Positions 9,471 through 17,923 of a stretch of 20,382 nt of DNA are shown here, in pieces (the first letter of the stretch is position 1; each line of letters opens with the position of its first letter). Under the pieces are notes generated by a model. That model saw only the letters and a list, made by a program, of their open reading frames with translations. It was not told where the DNA came from and made no database searches. Location: NCBI GenBank assembly GCA_903930805.1, contig CAIYZZ010000090.1:1-20382 (forward strand). Reading direction: 5' to 3'. Source of the DNA: an uncultured Rhodocyclaceae bacterium (GTDB lineage Bacteria; Pseudomonadota; Gammaproteobacteria; Burkholderiales; Rhodocyclaceae). Position numbers and translations under genes: made by a program.

Positions 9471-9968
9471 TTACTCCTGTCGATGATGGCTGGCGGGTTT
9501 GTGGCCAAGCTGTTTGACGAGTTCAAAAACCTCGGCAGCGTGACCCTTCGGTGTTATGTCGTAAAGAGCGTGACGGATGGTGCCCTGCTTATCGATGATG
9601 AAAGTGGAACGGATCAGGCAAAGCCTCTTGTGGCCATCGTGTTCGCGAAAGTGCATTACGCCGAACTTGCGGCACACTTCGCTGTCTTCGTCTGAAAGTA
9701 AACGGATCGACAGGCCATGCTTGTCGCGAAAATCGGCGTGGGCAAGGCAGTCATCGCGTGAGATGCCGATCACGGCACAGTCAAGACGATTGAACGCGCT
9801 TTCATGGTCGGAGAAATCAGTGGCCTCGAGCGTGCAATAAGGCGTACCGTCCTTCGGATAGAAGAACAGCACGGCATGCTGCTTGCCGCGCAAGGATGCA
9901 AAATCGAACATATCCATATCCGCATCCGGCAAACTGAACTGCGGTGCGGTTTGTCCTGCTTGGAGCAT
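9471..9968 (-). CDS. Peroxiredoxin, BCP/PrxQ type
   Basis: A thiol peroxidase of 165 residues with the AhpC/TSA fold: LQAGQTAPQFSLPDADMDMF, then LFFYPKDGTPYCTLEATDFSD with the peroxidatic Cys45. It reduces H2O2 and organic peroxides. The second Cys usually found five residues later in BCP (Cys50 of E. coli) is Thr here; Cys74 and Cys99 (SEVCRKFGV) are other candidates for a resolving Cys. ATG 9968 was chosen because GGAGAGG lies 3 bases upstream; the longer frame runs back into the upstream cyclase gene. It is 28 bp from that gene and 3 bp from slyD, so it is probably part of one operon. Confidence 0.92.
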   Translation of the reverse strand: MLQAGQTAPQFSLPDADMDMFDFASLRGKQHAVLFFYPKDGTPYCTLEATDFSDHESAFNRLDCAVIGISRDDCLAHADFRDKHGLSIRLLSDEDSEVCRKFGVMHFREHDGHKRLCLIRSTFIIDKQGTIRHALYDITPKGHAAEVFELVKQLGHKPASHHRQE

Positions 9969-9996
9969 TGGCCTCTCCATAAAACGAAGGCCAATT

Positions 9997-11814
9997 CTAA
10001 AGCAGTTCGCCTTGCAGTTGGTCGCCGTTCTGGAGCGGCGAGTAAACCCGGTAAGTATTACGCCCGCCCTCCTTGGCCGCATACAAGGCAACATCAGCAT
10101 TGCGCTGGAGTTGCTCGCTGTCCTGACCATGCTGAGGGTAAAGCGCGATACCGATGCAACCGGAAATATGCGCCGTTCCGGCATCCAGATAATAAGGCTC
10201 GTTCAGCATGAGGACGGCACGCTGCACAATGCCTTCGGCCTCATTGTCATCCGTCACTTCGGTCAGGATGATGGCAAACTCGTCACCACCGAGACGCGCC
10301 ACGGTATCCGATTCGCGTACGCAACTGGTCAGACGTCGCGCTGCTTCGACCAGCAATTCGTCGCCCGCCGCATGCCCCAGCGTATCGTTGACCTCCTTGA
10401 AGCGATCGAGATCGACCAGCAAAAGCGCGAATATGCGGTGATGGCGCTTGGCCTGGTTAAAAGAAGCCTGTAGCCGGTCATTGAATAAGGTTCGGTTGGG
10501 CAAATCCGTCAATGCATCGTGATGCGCCTTGTGGCGCAACAACTCTTCGGCCTCCTTGCGTCGCGTGATGTCATGGAAGACGCCAAGATACTGTCCGCCC
10601 TCCTCTGCGTCGTCGATCTTGGCAATCGACAACCACTCGACATAGACGTTGCCATTCTTGTGGCGATTCCAGATTTCTCCTTCCCAGTGGCCGCGCTCAT
10701 GCAGCGTGCCCCACATCTCGACATAAAACGCCGCATTGTGCCGCCCCGACTTGAGAATGCTGGGATTGCGGGCCATCACTTCTTTCGGCGTATAGCCGGT
10801 AATGGCGGTAAAAGCCGGATTGACACGCACGATGCGATTACTGGCATCGGTGACGACAATCGCTTCGGCCGCGCAGTCGAACACCGCGCCGGCGATGCGT
10901 AATTCGCCTTCGCGGCGACGCCGTTCGGCTACTTCCGCGTTGAGATCATTGTTGCGCTCCTCGATTTCACGCGTACGCTCGCCGATGATGTCTTCTTGGG
11001 AGCGCGCCAGCGCCTGTAGCGTGAGGTAATGGCGCCTGGCACGGCTGACCATGAGATGCAGCAGGGCGCTGGTAACAATGAAGCTCGCCAGCACGATGAG
11101 CAGGCTGCCCTTGCGGCGCTGGTCGCGTACCGCCAGCAAATCCTCGGCCGGCATCGTCACCGAAATTCCACCGCGAATGTCACCGACCTTGTATCCCTGT
11201 TTTTCATGGCACTTGAGGCAGGGCGGCTTGACATGCAGCGGTGCCATGAAGCGGTGCGCCGGACGCACATTACCGTTGAAGGCAAACTGTTCAAAGAAGT
11301 CGATGCGATCCTTCTCCTTGCCCTCATCAAATATGCGCAAACTCTCCGCCTCCCATGAATCGGCCTCATTGGCGGGGCGAATCAGATTCAGGCTGGTGAT
11401 ATGGAAACGTATGCCCGTGGATTTTTCTGCCAGTTCGGCAATTTGCCGGGTCATGAAGGCTGGGTTGACCATTGTCAGTGCGCGTCCCTCGACCGTCTGC
11501 TGGTCGCGCTGGGGATGATCCAGGTAAGGATTCGGCTGGGTAGTCTCGCTTACTGGCACATAAACTCCGCCGTGGCGGGCATTCCAGTCACGCGTCAGTT
11601 CGATCAGGCTGAACAAAACACGGCCGCGTTCTTTGGCCATGGCTTCGATGTTCTCCCCCACCCGCTGCCATTCGAACACCCCCAGTGCCACAAAAAAAAG
11701 CGCCGCCAGCAGATACAGAGCCATCAGCATGCCGGCATAACCGGCGGACACACGCCCCGACCTCGTCTGGTCTGACAAAATAGGCGCGCCGGCAGAGGAG
11801 GCAAATTGCTTCAT
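9997..11814 (-). CDS. Membrane diguanylate cyclase with c-type heme sensor, PAS and GGDEF domains
   Basis: The 605-residue protein makes c-di-GMP. In order it has a membrane span (about 27-47), an extracytoplasmic DUF3365/Tll0287-like sensor with a CLKCH heme-c motif at 199-203 followed by GYKVGDIRGGISVTMP, and a second span (about 238-260). A coiled-coil linker (ERTREIEERNNDLNAEVAERRR) follows, then a PAS domain (about 305-425, ending VFHDITRRKEAEE) and a C-terminal GGDEF domain with an intact GGDEF at 509-513. The R-E-S-D at 500-503 fits the product-inhibition I-site. It is likely a redox- or gas-responsive cyclase. It starts 46 bp after the permease gene, with no strong Shine-Dalgarno sequence. 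Confidence 0.92.
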   Translation of the reverse strand: MKQFASSAGAPILSDQTRSGRVSAGYAGMLMALYLLAALFFVALGVFEWQRVGENIEAMAKERGRVLFSLIELTRDWNARHGGVYVPVSETTQPNPYLDHPQRDQQTVEGRALTMVNPAFMTRQIAELAEKSTGIRFHITSLNLIRPANEADSWEAESLRIFDEGKEKDRIDFFEQFAFNGNVRPAHRFMAPLHVKPPCLKCHEKQGYKVGDIRGGISVTMPAEDLLAVRDQRRKGSLLIVLASFIVTSALLHLMVSRARRHYLTLQALARSQEDIIGERTREIEERNNDLNAEVAERRRREGELRIAGAVFDCAAEAIVVTDASNRIVRVNPAFTAITGYTPKEVMARNPSILKSGRHNAAFYVEMWGTLHERGHWEGEIWNRHKNGNVYVEWLSIAKIDDAEEGGQYLGVFHDITRRKEAEELLRHKAHHDALTDLPNRTLFNDRLQASFNQAKRHHRIFALLLVDLDRFKEVNDTLGHAAGDELLVEAARRLTSCVRESDTVARLGGDEFAIILTEVTDDNEAEGIVQRAVLMLNEPYYLDAGTAHISGCIGIALYPQHGQDSEQLQRNADVALYAAKEGGRNTYRVYSPLQNGDQLQGELL

Positions 11815-11860
11815 CGGTGAATTATGGCGCAGAAGGCGCGGTACGGCATACTGCGTTGGC

Positions 11861-14347
11861 TCAGACCTCCCGCAGACCTTCGACTACCCTGCCACAAAGT
11901 GCCTGACGCGTCGCCGCAAGACCGGCCAGCACCACGCCCGCCAGTCCGACCAACATGCCGATGAGTGCCAGGCCGGACGTCGGCAGGTAATCGAGCTGAA
12001 AAACCCAGCGCGCCAGTGCCGTACCAATGGCCATGGCGCCCAGGCCAGCCAGCAGGCCGGCAATCGCACCCAGCGTCGCGAATTCGGCAAACAGCGCCTG
12101 ACGTAACTGGCGCCGCCGCCCACCAAGCGCACGCATTACCGCAAGATCGTGGCTGCGTTCGCCGGCGCTGGCCTGTAGCGCGGCATACAGCACCACCAAC
12201 CCCGCCAGCAGCGCAAAACCAAACACCCACTGTACCGCATGCACTACCTGATCAAGCGTAGCCTGCAACTGCCTTACAAGGGCCGCAACATCGATCACGG
12301 TGAGATTTGGAAATTGTCCAACCAGTTCGCCGATGGCCGCCTCGTGACCGGCCGGCAGATAAAAGCTGGTGATGAAGCTGGTCGGCTGCGTGTCCATGCT
12401 GCCGGCCGGAGTGATAACGAAAAAATTGACGCGCATCGAATCCCACTCAAGCTTGCGCAGCGAAGTGATGCGGGCAATAAATGGCTGGGCGGCGATGTCG
12501 AACGCCAACTCGTCGCCGACATGCAGATTGAGCGTCTCGGCCAGCCCCTTTTCCACTGAAAATTGCACGGCGCCGCCGGATGAATGCCACTGACCTGCGA
12601 TGACCTCGTTGCCAGGGGGCAAGTCATCGCGGCTCGACAGATTGAATTCACGTTCGACCAGGTGCTGCGCGCGTTCTTCAACATAATCGCGTGGTACTAC
12701 CTTGCGGCCATTTACGCTGGTCAGCCGGCCGCGCACCATGGGTTCGAGACGCGGGGCAGTCAATCCCCGTTGCACAAAAAAGTCGGCGATTGCGGCACGC
12801 TGGTCGGGTTGGATGTTGACAAGAAAACGGTTGGGCGCATGAGGTGGCACTTTCGCCTGCCAGGCTGCCAATAAATCGTTTTTTGCCAGCGTCAGAATCA
12901 ATAACGTAGTCAGCCCCAGCGCCAATGCCACTACCTGCACCAGCGTCGAACCGGGGCGACGCCGCAGGTTAGCCAGGCCAATGCGCCAGCCACCCGACAG
13001 CCGGTGAGTAAAAACCCTGCCCGTCAGCGCCAACAGCCAGCGGCCGACCAGTGCAAACGCGGCCAACGCGAATATGAAGCCGCCCAGTACCACCACGCCC
13101 AGCCGCACATCACCGGCCATCCATAACATCAAGCCTGCCAGGCAAGCCATACCCAATAAATATGAAACAGCCGACAGTGGTTCTGCTCCGCCCCACTCGC
13201 GCCGCAGCACACGTACCGTCGGCACAGCCTTGAGGCGAAACAGAGGCGGCAGCACGAAACCCGTCACCAGCACGACACCAACCGCAAACCCATGCACCCA
13301 AGGCAGCCAGCCTGGCGCAGGCAAATGCTCGGTCACCAACCCAGCCAGCGCCATGTGCAACACACCCTGCATCAGATAGCCCAGTGCGCCGCCCAACAAA
13401 GTCGCCGCCAGACCCAACACAACGAACTCGCCACCGTGGATCAGCAGAATCTGCCGCTCGCTCGAACCAAGGCAGCGCATCACGGCACAGGCATCCAGAT
13501 GTGTTTGCATGTAGCGGCGTGCCGCCATGCCGACCGCCACGGCTGCCAACACCACGGTCAGCAAAGCTGCGAGACGCAGGAAACGCTGGGCGCGCTCGAT
13601 GATGTTGCGAATTTCCGGGCGGGCGTTATCCAGGCTTTCGAGCTTCTCGCCACGCCCCAGATGGGCAGTTGCCCACTGTCGATATAACTCGACCTCAGCG
13701 ACCTCGCCCGCGACATGCAAACGCCAACTGATGCGGCTGCCAGGCTGGATCAGCCGCGTGGCCGGGACATCCGCCAGATTAATGATGAGTCTGGGCGCGA
13801 TTGCGAATGGATTGATGCCACGATCCGGCTCCAGCGTAACGATTGCCGCTATGCTCGTCTGGAGTTCGCCTACGCGCAAACCGGCGTTGCTATCGACGCC
13901 AAGCGCGGTGGCAAGCCGCTCATCAGACCAGGTTGTCCCCGGTGCTGGAATACTCGCCGTCTCACTATCGCCGACATTCAGACGCGGCGCAATGCGCATG
14001 GCACCGCGCAATGGATAGCCGACTGAAACTGCCTTTATTTCGGCGAGTTGCACACCCCCGGCGCTCGACACCATGCTGAGAAAGCTGGCACTTTCTGCCA
14101 GACGCACACCGAAACGTTGTGCCGCCTCACGAAAGGATTCCGGCCAGGGGTGGTCGGCCGTCAGCAGCAAATCGCCCCCGAGCAACTGATGCGCCTCGCG
14201 TGCCACGGCACGTTCGACCCGATCGGCCAGGAATCCGACGCTGGTGAGTGCAGTCACTGCCAGCACCAGGGCAAGCGCCAGCACGGTCAACTCCCCCGCA
14301 CGCAGGTCGCGCACCAGCATGCGCAAGGTGAGGCGCAGGGTATTCAT
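11861..14347 (-). CDS. FtsX-domain ABC transporter permease, YbbP/COG3127 type
   Basis: The 828-residue protein has an N-terminal helix (about 15-37), a large periplasmic region, and a first FtsX block (RAQRFLRLAALLTVVLAAVAVGMAARRYMQ.. CAVMRCLGSSERQILLIHGGEFVVLG). Further membrane spans follow, then a second periplasmic part and a C-terminal FtsX block (WVFGFALLAGLVVLYAALQASAGERSHDLAVMRALGGRRRQLRQAL). The VMR.LG..R.Q elements are the coupling-helix signatures. Length and layout fit the YbbP group, usually paired with the ATPase YbbA, and the role is probably in envelope lipid or lipoprotein handling. No ATPase gene is in the window. The ATG at 14347 has no Shine-Dalgarno sequence; a 24-base dispersed repeat ends 3 bases before it. 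Confidence 0.9.
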   Translation of the reverse strand: MNTLRLTLRMLVRDLRAGELTVLALALVLAVTALTSVGFLADRVERAVAREAHQLLGGDLLLTADHPWPESFREAAQRFGVRLAESASFLSMVSSAGGVQLAEIKAVSVGYPLRGAMRIAPRLNVGDSETASIPAPGTTWSDERLATALGVDSNAGLRVGELQTSIAAIVTLEPDRGINPFAIAPRLIINLADVPATRLIQPGSRISWRLHVAGEVAEVELYRQWATAHLGRGEKLESLDNARPEIRNIIERAQRFLRLAALLTVVLAAVAVGMAARRYMQTHLDACAVMRCLGSSERQILLIHGGEFVVLGLAATLLGGALGYLMQGVLHMALAGLVTEHLPAPGWLPWVHGFAVGVVLVTGFVLPPLFRLKAVPTVRVLRREWGGAEPLSAVSYLLGMACLAGLMLWMAGDVRLGVVVLGGFIFALAAFALVGRWLLALTGRVFTHRLSGGWRIGLANLRRRPGSTLVQVVALALGLTTLLILTLAKNDLLAAWQAKVPPHAPNRFLVNIQPDQRAAIADFFVQRGLTAPRLEPMVRGRLTSVNGRKVVPRDYVEERAQHLVEREFNLSSRDDLPPGNEVIAGQWHSSGGAVQFSVEKGLAETLNLHVGDELAFDIAAQPFIARITSLRKLEWDSMRVNFFVITPAGSMDTQPTSFITSFYLPAGHEAAIGELVGQFPNLTVIDVAALVRQLQATLDQVVHAVQWVFGFALLAGLVVLYAALQASAGERSHDLAVMRALGGRRRQLRQALFAEFATLGAIAGLLAGLGAMAIGTALARWVFQLDYLPTSGLALIGMLVGLAGVVLAGLAATRQALCGRVVEGLREV

Positions 14348-14350
14348 GGG

Positions 14351-14374
14351 AAAAGTCGGCGCTGGCGGGACGGC
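14351..14374 (-). repeat. Dispersed 24-base repeat filling the radA-permease junction
   Basis: On the minus strand it begins 6 bases after the radA stop and ends 3 bases before the permease ATG. It is identical to the copy at 7241-7264 and has the same orientation relative to the flanking genes. No Shine-Dalgarno sequence is present in the junction. Confidence 0.75.
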
Positions 14375-14380
14375 AATCGT

Positions 14381-15760
14381 CTACCAGTTCCGCATCTGCT
14401 CGATGGCCTGCTCGACGCGCTCGAGCGCGACAATCTCGATGCCCTTGATCGTCTGCCGAGGTGCATTGGCCTTGGGAATCAGCGCATGGGTGAAGCCAAG
14501 CTTTGCGGCTTCTTTCAGGCGTTCCTGTCCGCGCGGTGCGGGACGAATTTCTCCGGCCAGACCAATTTCGCCAAAGGCCACCCACTTGCCGGGCAAGGGC
14601 TTGTTGCGCAAACTCGAAACAATTGCGAGCAAGACGGCCAGATCAGCCGCCGGCTCCTGGATGCGTACGCCACCGACAGCATTGACGAAGACATCCTGAT
14701 CCCCACACATTACGCCGGCATGCCGGTGCAGCACGGCAAGCAGCATGGCGAGGCGCTGCGGGTCGAGTCCGACCGTGAGGCGGCGCGGATTGCCGCCCAT
14801 GGCGGAATCAACCAGCGCCTGAATCTCCACCAGCAGGGGGCGCGTGCCTTCCTGCGTCACCAGCACGCACGAGCCCGCCACATCCTGTGCATGTTGCGAG
14901 AGAAACAGGGCTGACGGGTTCGACACACCCTTCAGTCCCTTGTCGGTCATGGCGAAGACGCCCAACTCATTGACCGCGCCAAAACGGTTCTTGACGGCGC
15001 GAACGAGACGAAAACTCGAGTGCGTGTCCCCCTCGAAATAGAGCACGGTATCGACGATGTGTTCGAGCACACGCGGCCCGGCCAACGCACCCTCCTTCGT
15101 CACGTGACCGACCAGGATGATGCAGGTGCCGGTCTGTTTGGCAAAGCGGGTGAGTTGCGCCGCGCATTCGCGTACCTGCGCCACCGAACCGGGCGCGGAC
15201 TGCAAAGCGTCAGACCAGAGTGTCTGAATGGAGTCGATCACGGCCACCAGAGGTTTTTCATCCTGCAGGTTGCCAATGATTTTTTCCAGATTAATTTCGG
15301 CGAGCAGGCGCAAGCCAGCGGTGGGTACTTGCAGCCGGGTGGCGCGCAAGGCTATTTGCTCACCCGACTCCTCGCCAGAAACATAAAGTACGGGCTGACC
15401 GATTTCGGCAAGCCGCGAGAGCGCCTGCAGCAACAGTGTCGATTTGCCAATACCCGGATCACCACCGATCAGTACGACCCCGCCGGCAACCAGACCGCCA
15501 CCCAGCACGCGGTCGAACTCTTCGACACCCGTAGCTAAACGCGGCTCATCGCGCGGCTTGATGGCCGCCAGATCTTGTGGCGTGCTGCTGGCGGCGAGCG
15601 GCGTAAAGCTGGCACCGAAACGCTTGCTCCCCGATGTATCGACTTCGGCCGCAGTTTCCACCAGAGTGTTCCACTGCCCGCAACCCGGACATTGCCCCTG
15701 CCATTTGGGCGCAGCTGCACCGCACTCTGTACAGGAATAAATGGATTTTTGTTTGGCCAT
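14381..15760 (-). CDS. radA: DNA repair protein RadA
   Basis: RadA is a RecA-like, DnaB-type ATPase that drives branch migration during recombinational repair. The 459-residue chain has the family length. It shows the N-terminal C4 zinc finger (Cys10, 13, 24 and 27 in CTECGAAAPKWQGQCPGC), Walker A GGDPGIGKSTLL, a Walker B-like VAVIDSIQTLW, the RadA-specific KNRFG at 257-261, and a C-terminal Lon-protease-like domain (GGVRIQEPAADLAVLLAIVSS, FGEIGLAGEIRP). It starts 2 bp after the alr stop (TGAACATG) without a Shine-Dalgarno sequence, so translation is probably coupled to alr. The alr-radA pairing fits the betaproteobacterial arrangement as I recall it. Confidence 0.97.
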   Translation of the reverse strand: MAKQKSIYSCTECGAAAPKWQGQCPGCGQWNTLVETAAEVDTSGSKRFGASFTPLAASSTPQDLAAIKPRDEPRLATGVEEFDRVLGGGLVAGGVVLIGGDPGIGKSTLLLQALSRLAEIGQPVLYVSGEESGEQIALRATRLQVPTAGLRLLAEINLEKIIGNLQDEKPLVAVIDSIQTLWSDALQSAPGSVAQVRECAAQLTRFAKQTGTCIILVGHVTKEGALAGPRVLEHIVDTVLYFEGDTHSSFRLVRAVKNRFGAVNELGVFAMTDKGLKGVSNPSALFLSQHAQDVAGSCVLVTQEGTRPLLVEIQALVDSAMGGNPRRLTVGLDPQRLAMLLAVLHRHAGVMCGDQDVFVNAVGGVRIQEPAADLAVLLAIVSSLRNKPLPGKWVAFGEIGLAGEIRPAPRGQERLKEAAKLGFTHALIPKANAPRQTIKGIEIVALERVEQAIEQMRNW

Positions 15761-15762
15761 GT

Positions 15763-16848
15763 TCAGTTGATTGCATCGACAGGTACGCGCGGCGCCAACG
15801 CGCAGAAAAGCTCATAGCTAATGGTACCGACTGCGGTGGCTACCTCATCGGCAGGCAACACTTTATCGCCTGCTCTACCCCACAGGGTAGCCGTCCCGCC
15901 AATGCCGACTTTTTCCGGCAAGTGCGTCAGGTCGACACAGAGTTTGTCCATCGAGACACGCCCGAGGGTACGACTGCGCAGCCCATCCACCAGCACGGGG
16001 GTGCCGGTCGGCGCTTGGCACGGGTAACCATCCGCATAGCCGCAGGCGACAACGCCAATACGCAGCGTCCGGTCGGCGGTGAAAGTACAGCCATAGCCAG
16101 CACTCTCACCAGTCGCCAGCGTCTGCACCGCAATGATCTCGCTTTGCAGTGTCATCACGGGCTGCAGGCCAAGCTCTGCAGCTGATTTCATTTGTGGGAA
16201 TGGCGAACCACCATAGAGCATGATGCCGGGGCGCACCCAATCGCCTCTGGCATGCGGATAACGCAACAAGGCAGCCGAATTGGCGAATGAGCAGGGATCG
16301 TCGATGCCTGCGGTCATGGCGCAGAATCGTTCTAGCTGCCAATCCACGCCGCGTGGCCCATCGGCATCGGCAAAGTGCGTCATCAGGGTTTGTTGGCCGA
16401 CCTTGCCGGCGAGTGCGACCTGCGCTGCCTTGAGACCAGCCGCATCGAAACCCAACCGGTGCATGCCAGTATCGAGTTTCAAATAGACCGGCAGCGTACT
16501 CGGCCAGCCCGCGTCGAGCAATACCTGAATCTGCTCGATTTTATGCAGCACGGGAATCAATCGATGCTCGACAAACAGCGGCAACTCATCGGCTGCGTAA
16601 AAACCTTCGAGCATCAGGATGGGAAGATCAAGACCCGCCTTGCGCAACTGCACGGCACGCTCGAGTTCGATCAGGGCAAAACCGTCGGTAATTTCGGCTA
16701 GCGACTGAACAATGAGTTCCAGACCGTGACCATAGGCATTTGCCTTGACCACGCTCCATAGTCGGGCCGTGCCAGCATGACGGCGGGCAATGGCAAAATT
16801 GTGCCGCAGGGCGGCGAGGTCAATGATGGCGCGAATGGGTCGTGACAT
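15763..16848 (-). CDS. alr: Alanine racemase
   Basis: A PLP enzyme that makes D-alanine for peptidoglycan in the cytoplasm; at 361 residues it is of normal length. The PLP-binding Lys35 lies in SVVKANAYGHG. The catalytic Tyr252 lies in AGYGCTFTADRTLRIGVVACGYADG, and the RVSMDKLCVDLTHLP motif follows. It starts at ATG 16848, 18 bp after the LysR stop; no Shine-Dalgarno sequence is seen, and GCCGGCGCC-like GC-rich sequence precedes it. Near the C-terminus, the segment KVGIGGTATLWG is encoded over a diverged copy of the dispersed 24-base repeat (15890-15913). That stretch seems about two residues longer than the usual VGdeVtLwG. Confidence 0.96.
   Translation of the reverse strand: MSRPIRAIIDLAALRHNFAIARRHAGTARLWSVVKANAYGHGLELIVQSLAEITDGFALIELERAVQLRKAGLDLPILMLEGFYAADELPLFVEHRLIPVLHKIEQIQVLLDAGWPSTLPVYLKLDTGMHRLGFDAAGLKAAQVALAGKVGQQTLMTHFADADGPRGVDWQLERFCAMTAGIDDPCSFANSAALLRYPHARGDWVRPGIMLYGGSPFPQMKSAAELGLQPVMTLQSEIIAVQTLATGESAGYGCTFTADRTLRIGVVACGYADGYPCQAPTGTPVLVDGLRSRTLGRVSMDKLCVDLTHLPEKVGIGGTATLWGRAGDKVLPADEVATAVGTISYELFCALAPRVPVDAIN
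15890..15913 (+). repeat. Dispersed 24-base repeat copy inside the alr coding region
   Basis: It matches the perfect copies at 22 of 24 positions; the two differences are in the middle (AAT in place of AGC). It lies in frame within alr and encodes, on the minus strand, the residues KVGIGGTA near the C-terminus. It may be an in-frame insertion of the repeat or a chance resemblance. Confidence 0.5.
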
Positions 16849-16866
16849 GGCCGGCGCCGGTAATGA

Positions 16867-17772
16867 CTACTTGCCCTTGTACTCCTTGAGCTTCTCAGTC
16901 GCAAAGTCGACGAAAGCCGTGACCAGTCGGGAGCGAAATTTTTCTTTGGGATAAACCATCGAGAGCTTGCGCGTCAGACGCGGCTTGAGGGGAATCGAAA
17001 CCAGATCCCCCAGACGCAGCGATTTCATTACCGAGGTACGCGAAGCGATTGCATAACCGATAGCCGTTTCAACCACTTCCAGCAAAGAAACCGGGCTACC
17101 CATTTCCATTACCGGCAACATGTGATCGATATCGATACCATGCTTGCGCAAATAGACTTCAGTGAATTCGCGCGTACCGGAGCCGGGTTCGCGCGACACG
17201 AAGGGATGGTCGGCCAGATTCTGCGGGGTGATTTCCTTGAGGCGCGCCAGCGGGAATTTCGGGCTGCAAACCACCTGTAGTTCATCTTCGCAGCAAACCT
17301 CGGTTTGCAGGTTGGGTTGGTGCGACGGTGACTCGATAAAGCCGATGTCGATGGTATGTTCGGCGACGCGGGTTTCGATACTTTCCGAGTTGGCAACGAT
17401 CAAGCGCGGCCGCACATTCGGGTATTTCGACTTAAACTCACCCAGGATGCGCGGCAACAGAAACTCGGCAATCGTGGTACTTGCACCGACCAGCAGGGAA
17501 CCGCCAACCTCACCAGTAATCTCGGCCAGGCGCACATCCATTTCACCCGAAAGACCGAGGATTTTTTCGGCATAGGCCAGCACCAGATCACCCGCCGGCG
17601 TGAGCGAAATACGGCCATGACCACGATCGAACAGCCGCGTATTGAAATGTTCTTCGAGCTGTTTTATCTGGAACGTCACCGCCGGCTGTGTCATGAACAA
17701 CACCTCAGCCGCCTTGGTGAATGACAGCTGTCGGGCAACGGCGTGAAAGACCTGAAGCCTGCGGTCCGCCAT
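16867..17772 (-). CDS. LysR-family transcriptional regulator (CysL/YeiE/CbbR-like)
   Basis: The 301-residue protein has an N-terminal winged helix (residues about 1-60: LQVFHAVARQLSFTKAAEVLFMTQPAVTFQIKQLEEHFNTRLFDR). A LysR effector-binding domain follows (GGSLLVGASTTIAEFLLPRILGEFKSKYPNV.. and IDIGFIESPSHQPNL). The ASTTIAEFLLP stretch is like the CysL/YeiE/CbbR subgroup, whose members respond to sulfur, sulfite or carbon metabolites; the effector cannot be read here. ATG 17772 follows AGAGGGG. It is first in the long minus-strand array and divergent from lplT, so it may control the shared intergenic region (autoregulation, lplT) as LysR proteins often do. Confidence 0.92.
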   Translation of the reverse strand: MADRRLQVFHAVARQLSFTKAAEVLFMTQPAVTFQIKQLEEHFNTRLFDRGHGRISLTPAGDLVLAYAEKILGLSGEMDVRLAEITGEVGGSLLVGASTTIAEFLLPRILGEFKSKYPNVRPRLIVANSESIETRVAEHTIDIGFIESPSHQPNLQTEVCCEDELQVVCSPKFPLARLKEITPQNLADHPFVSREPGSGTREFTEVYLRKHGIDIDHMLPVMEMGSPVSLLEVVETAIGYAIASRTSVMKSLRLGDLVSIPLKPRLTRKLSMVYPKEKFRSRLVTAFVDFATEKLKEYKGK

Positions 17773-17887
17773 AAGTATTCCCCTCTTGTTAATTTATAGA
17801 TTCAATTCAATCACAGTTTCATGGCATAAGAAAGCCTGATAGCTTTTTTTTTTCAGGAGCGGCACGACCTCTGTCAGCGCTTGAATA

Positions 17888-17914
17888 TTTCGCATAACAC
17901 TTTCGTGCTATAAC
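17888..17914 (+). promoter_or_regulatory. Probable extended -10 promoter for lplT with a near-leaderless start
   Basis: TGCTATAAC (17906-17914) fits an extended -10 box (TG, one base, then TATAAC). The -35 region is weak (TTTCGC at 17888-17893 or TTGAAT at 17881-17886, neither at ideal spacing). Transcription would begin near 17921, only a few bases before ATG 17924, and no Shine-Dalgarno sequence precedes that ATG. This is inference from motif and position. Confidence 0.4.
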
Positions 17915-17923
17915 CCAACGGCC

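Noticed and set aside
12778..12801. Possible fifth copy of the 24-base repeat, inside the permease gene
   Set aside because: Only about 19 of 24 bases match and it lies in coding sequence, so chance resemblance in GC-rich DNA is likely.
17832..17857. Short hairpin plus a run of ten T upstream of lplT
   Set aside because: The stem is only about 4-5 bp and no plus-strand gene ends there. It may instead act as an A-tract on the LysR side, but there is no firm evidence.
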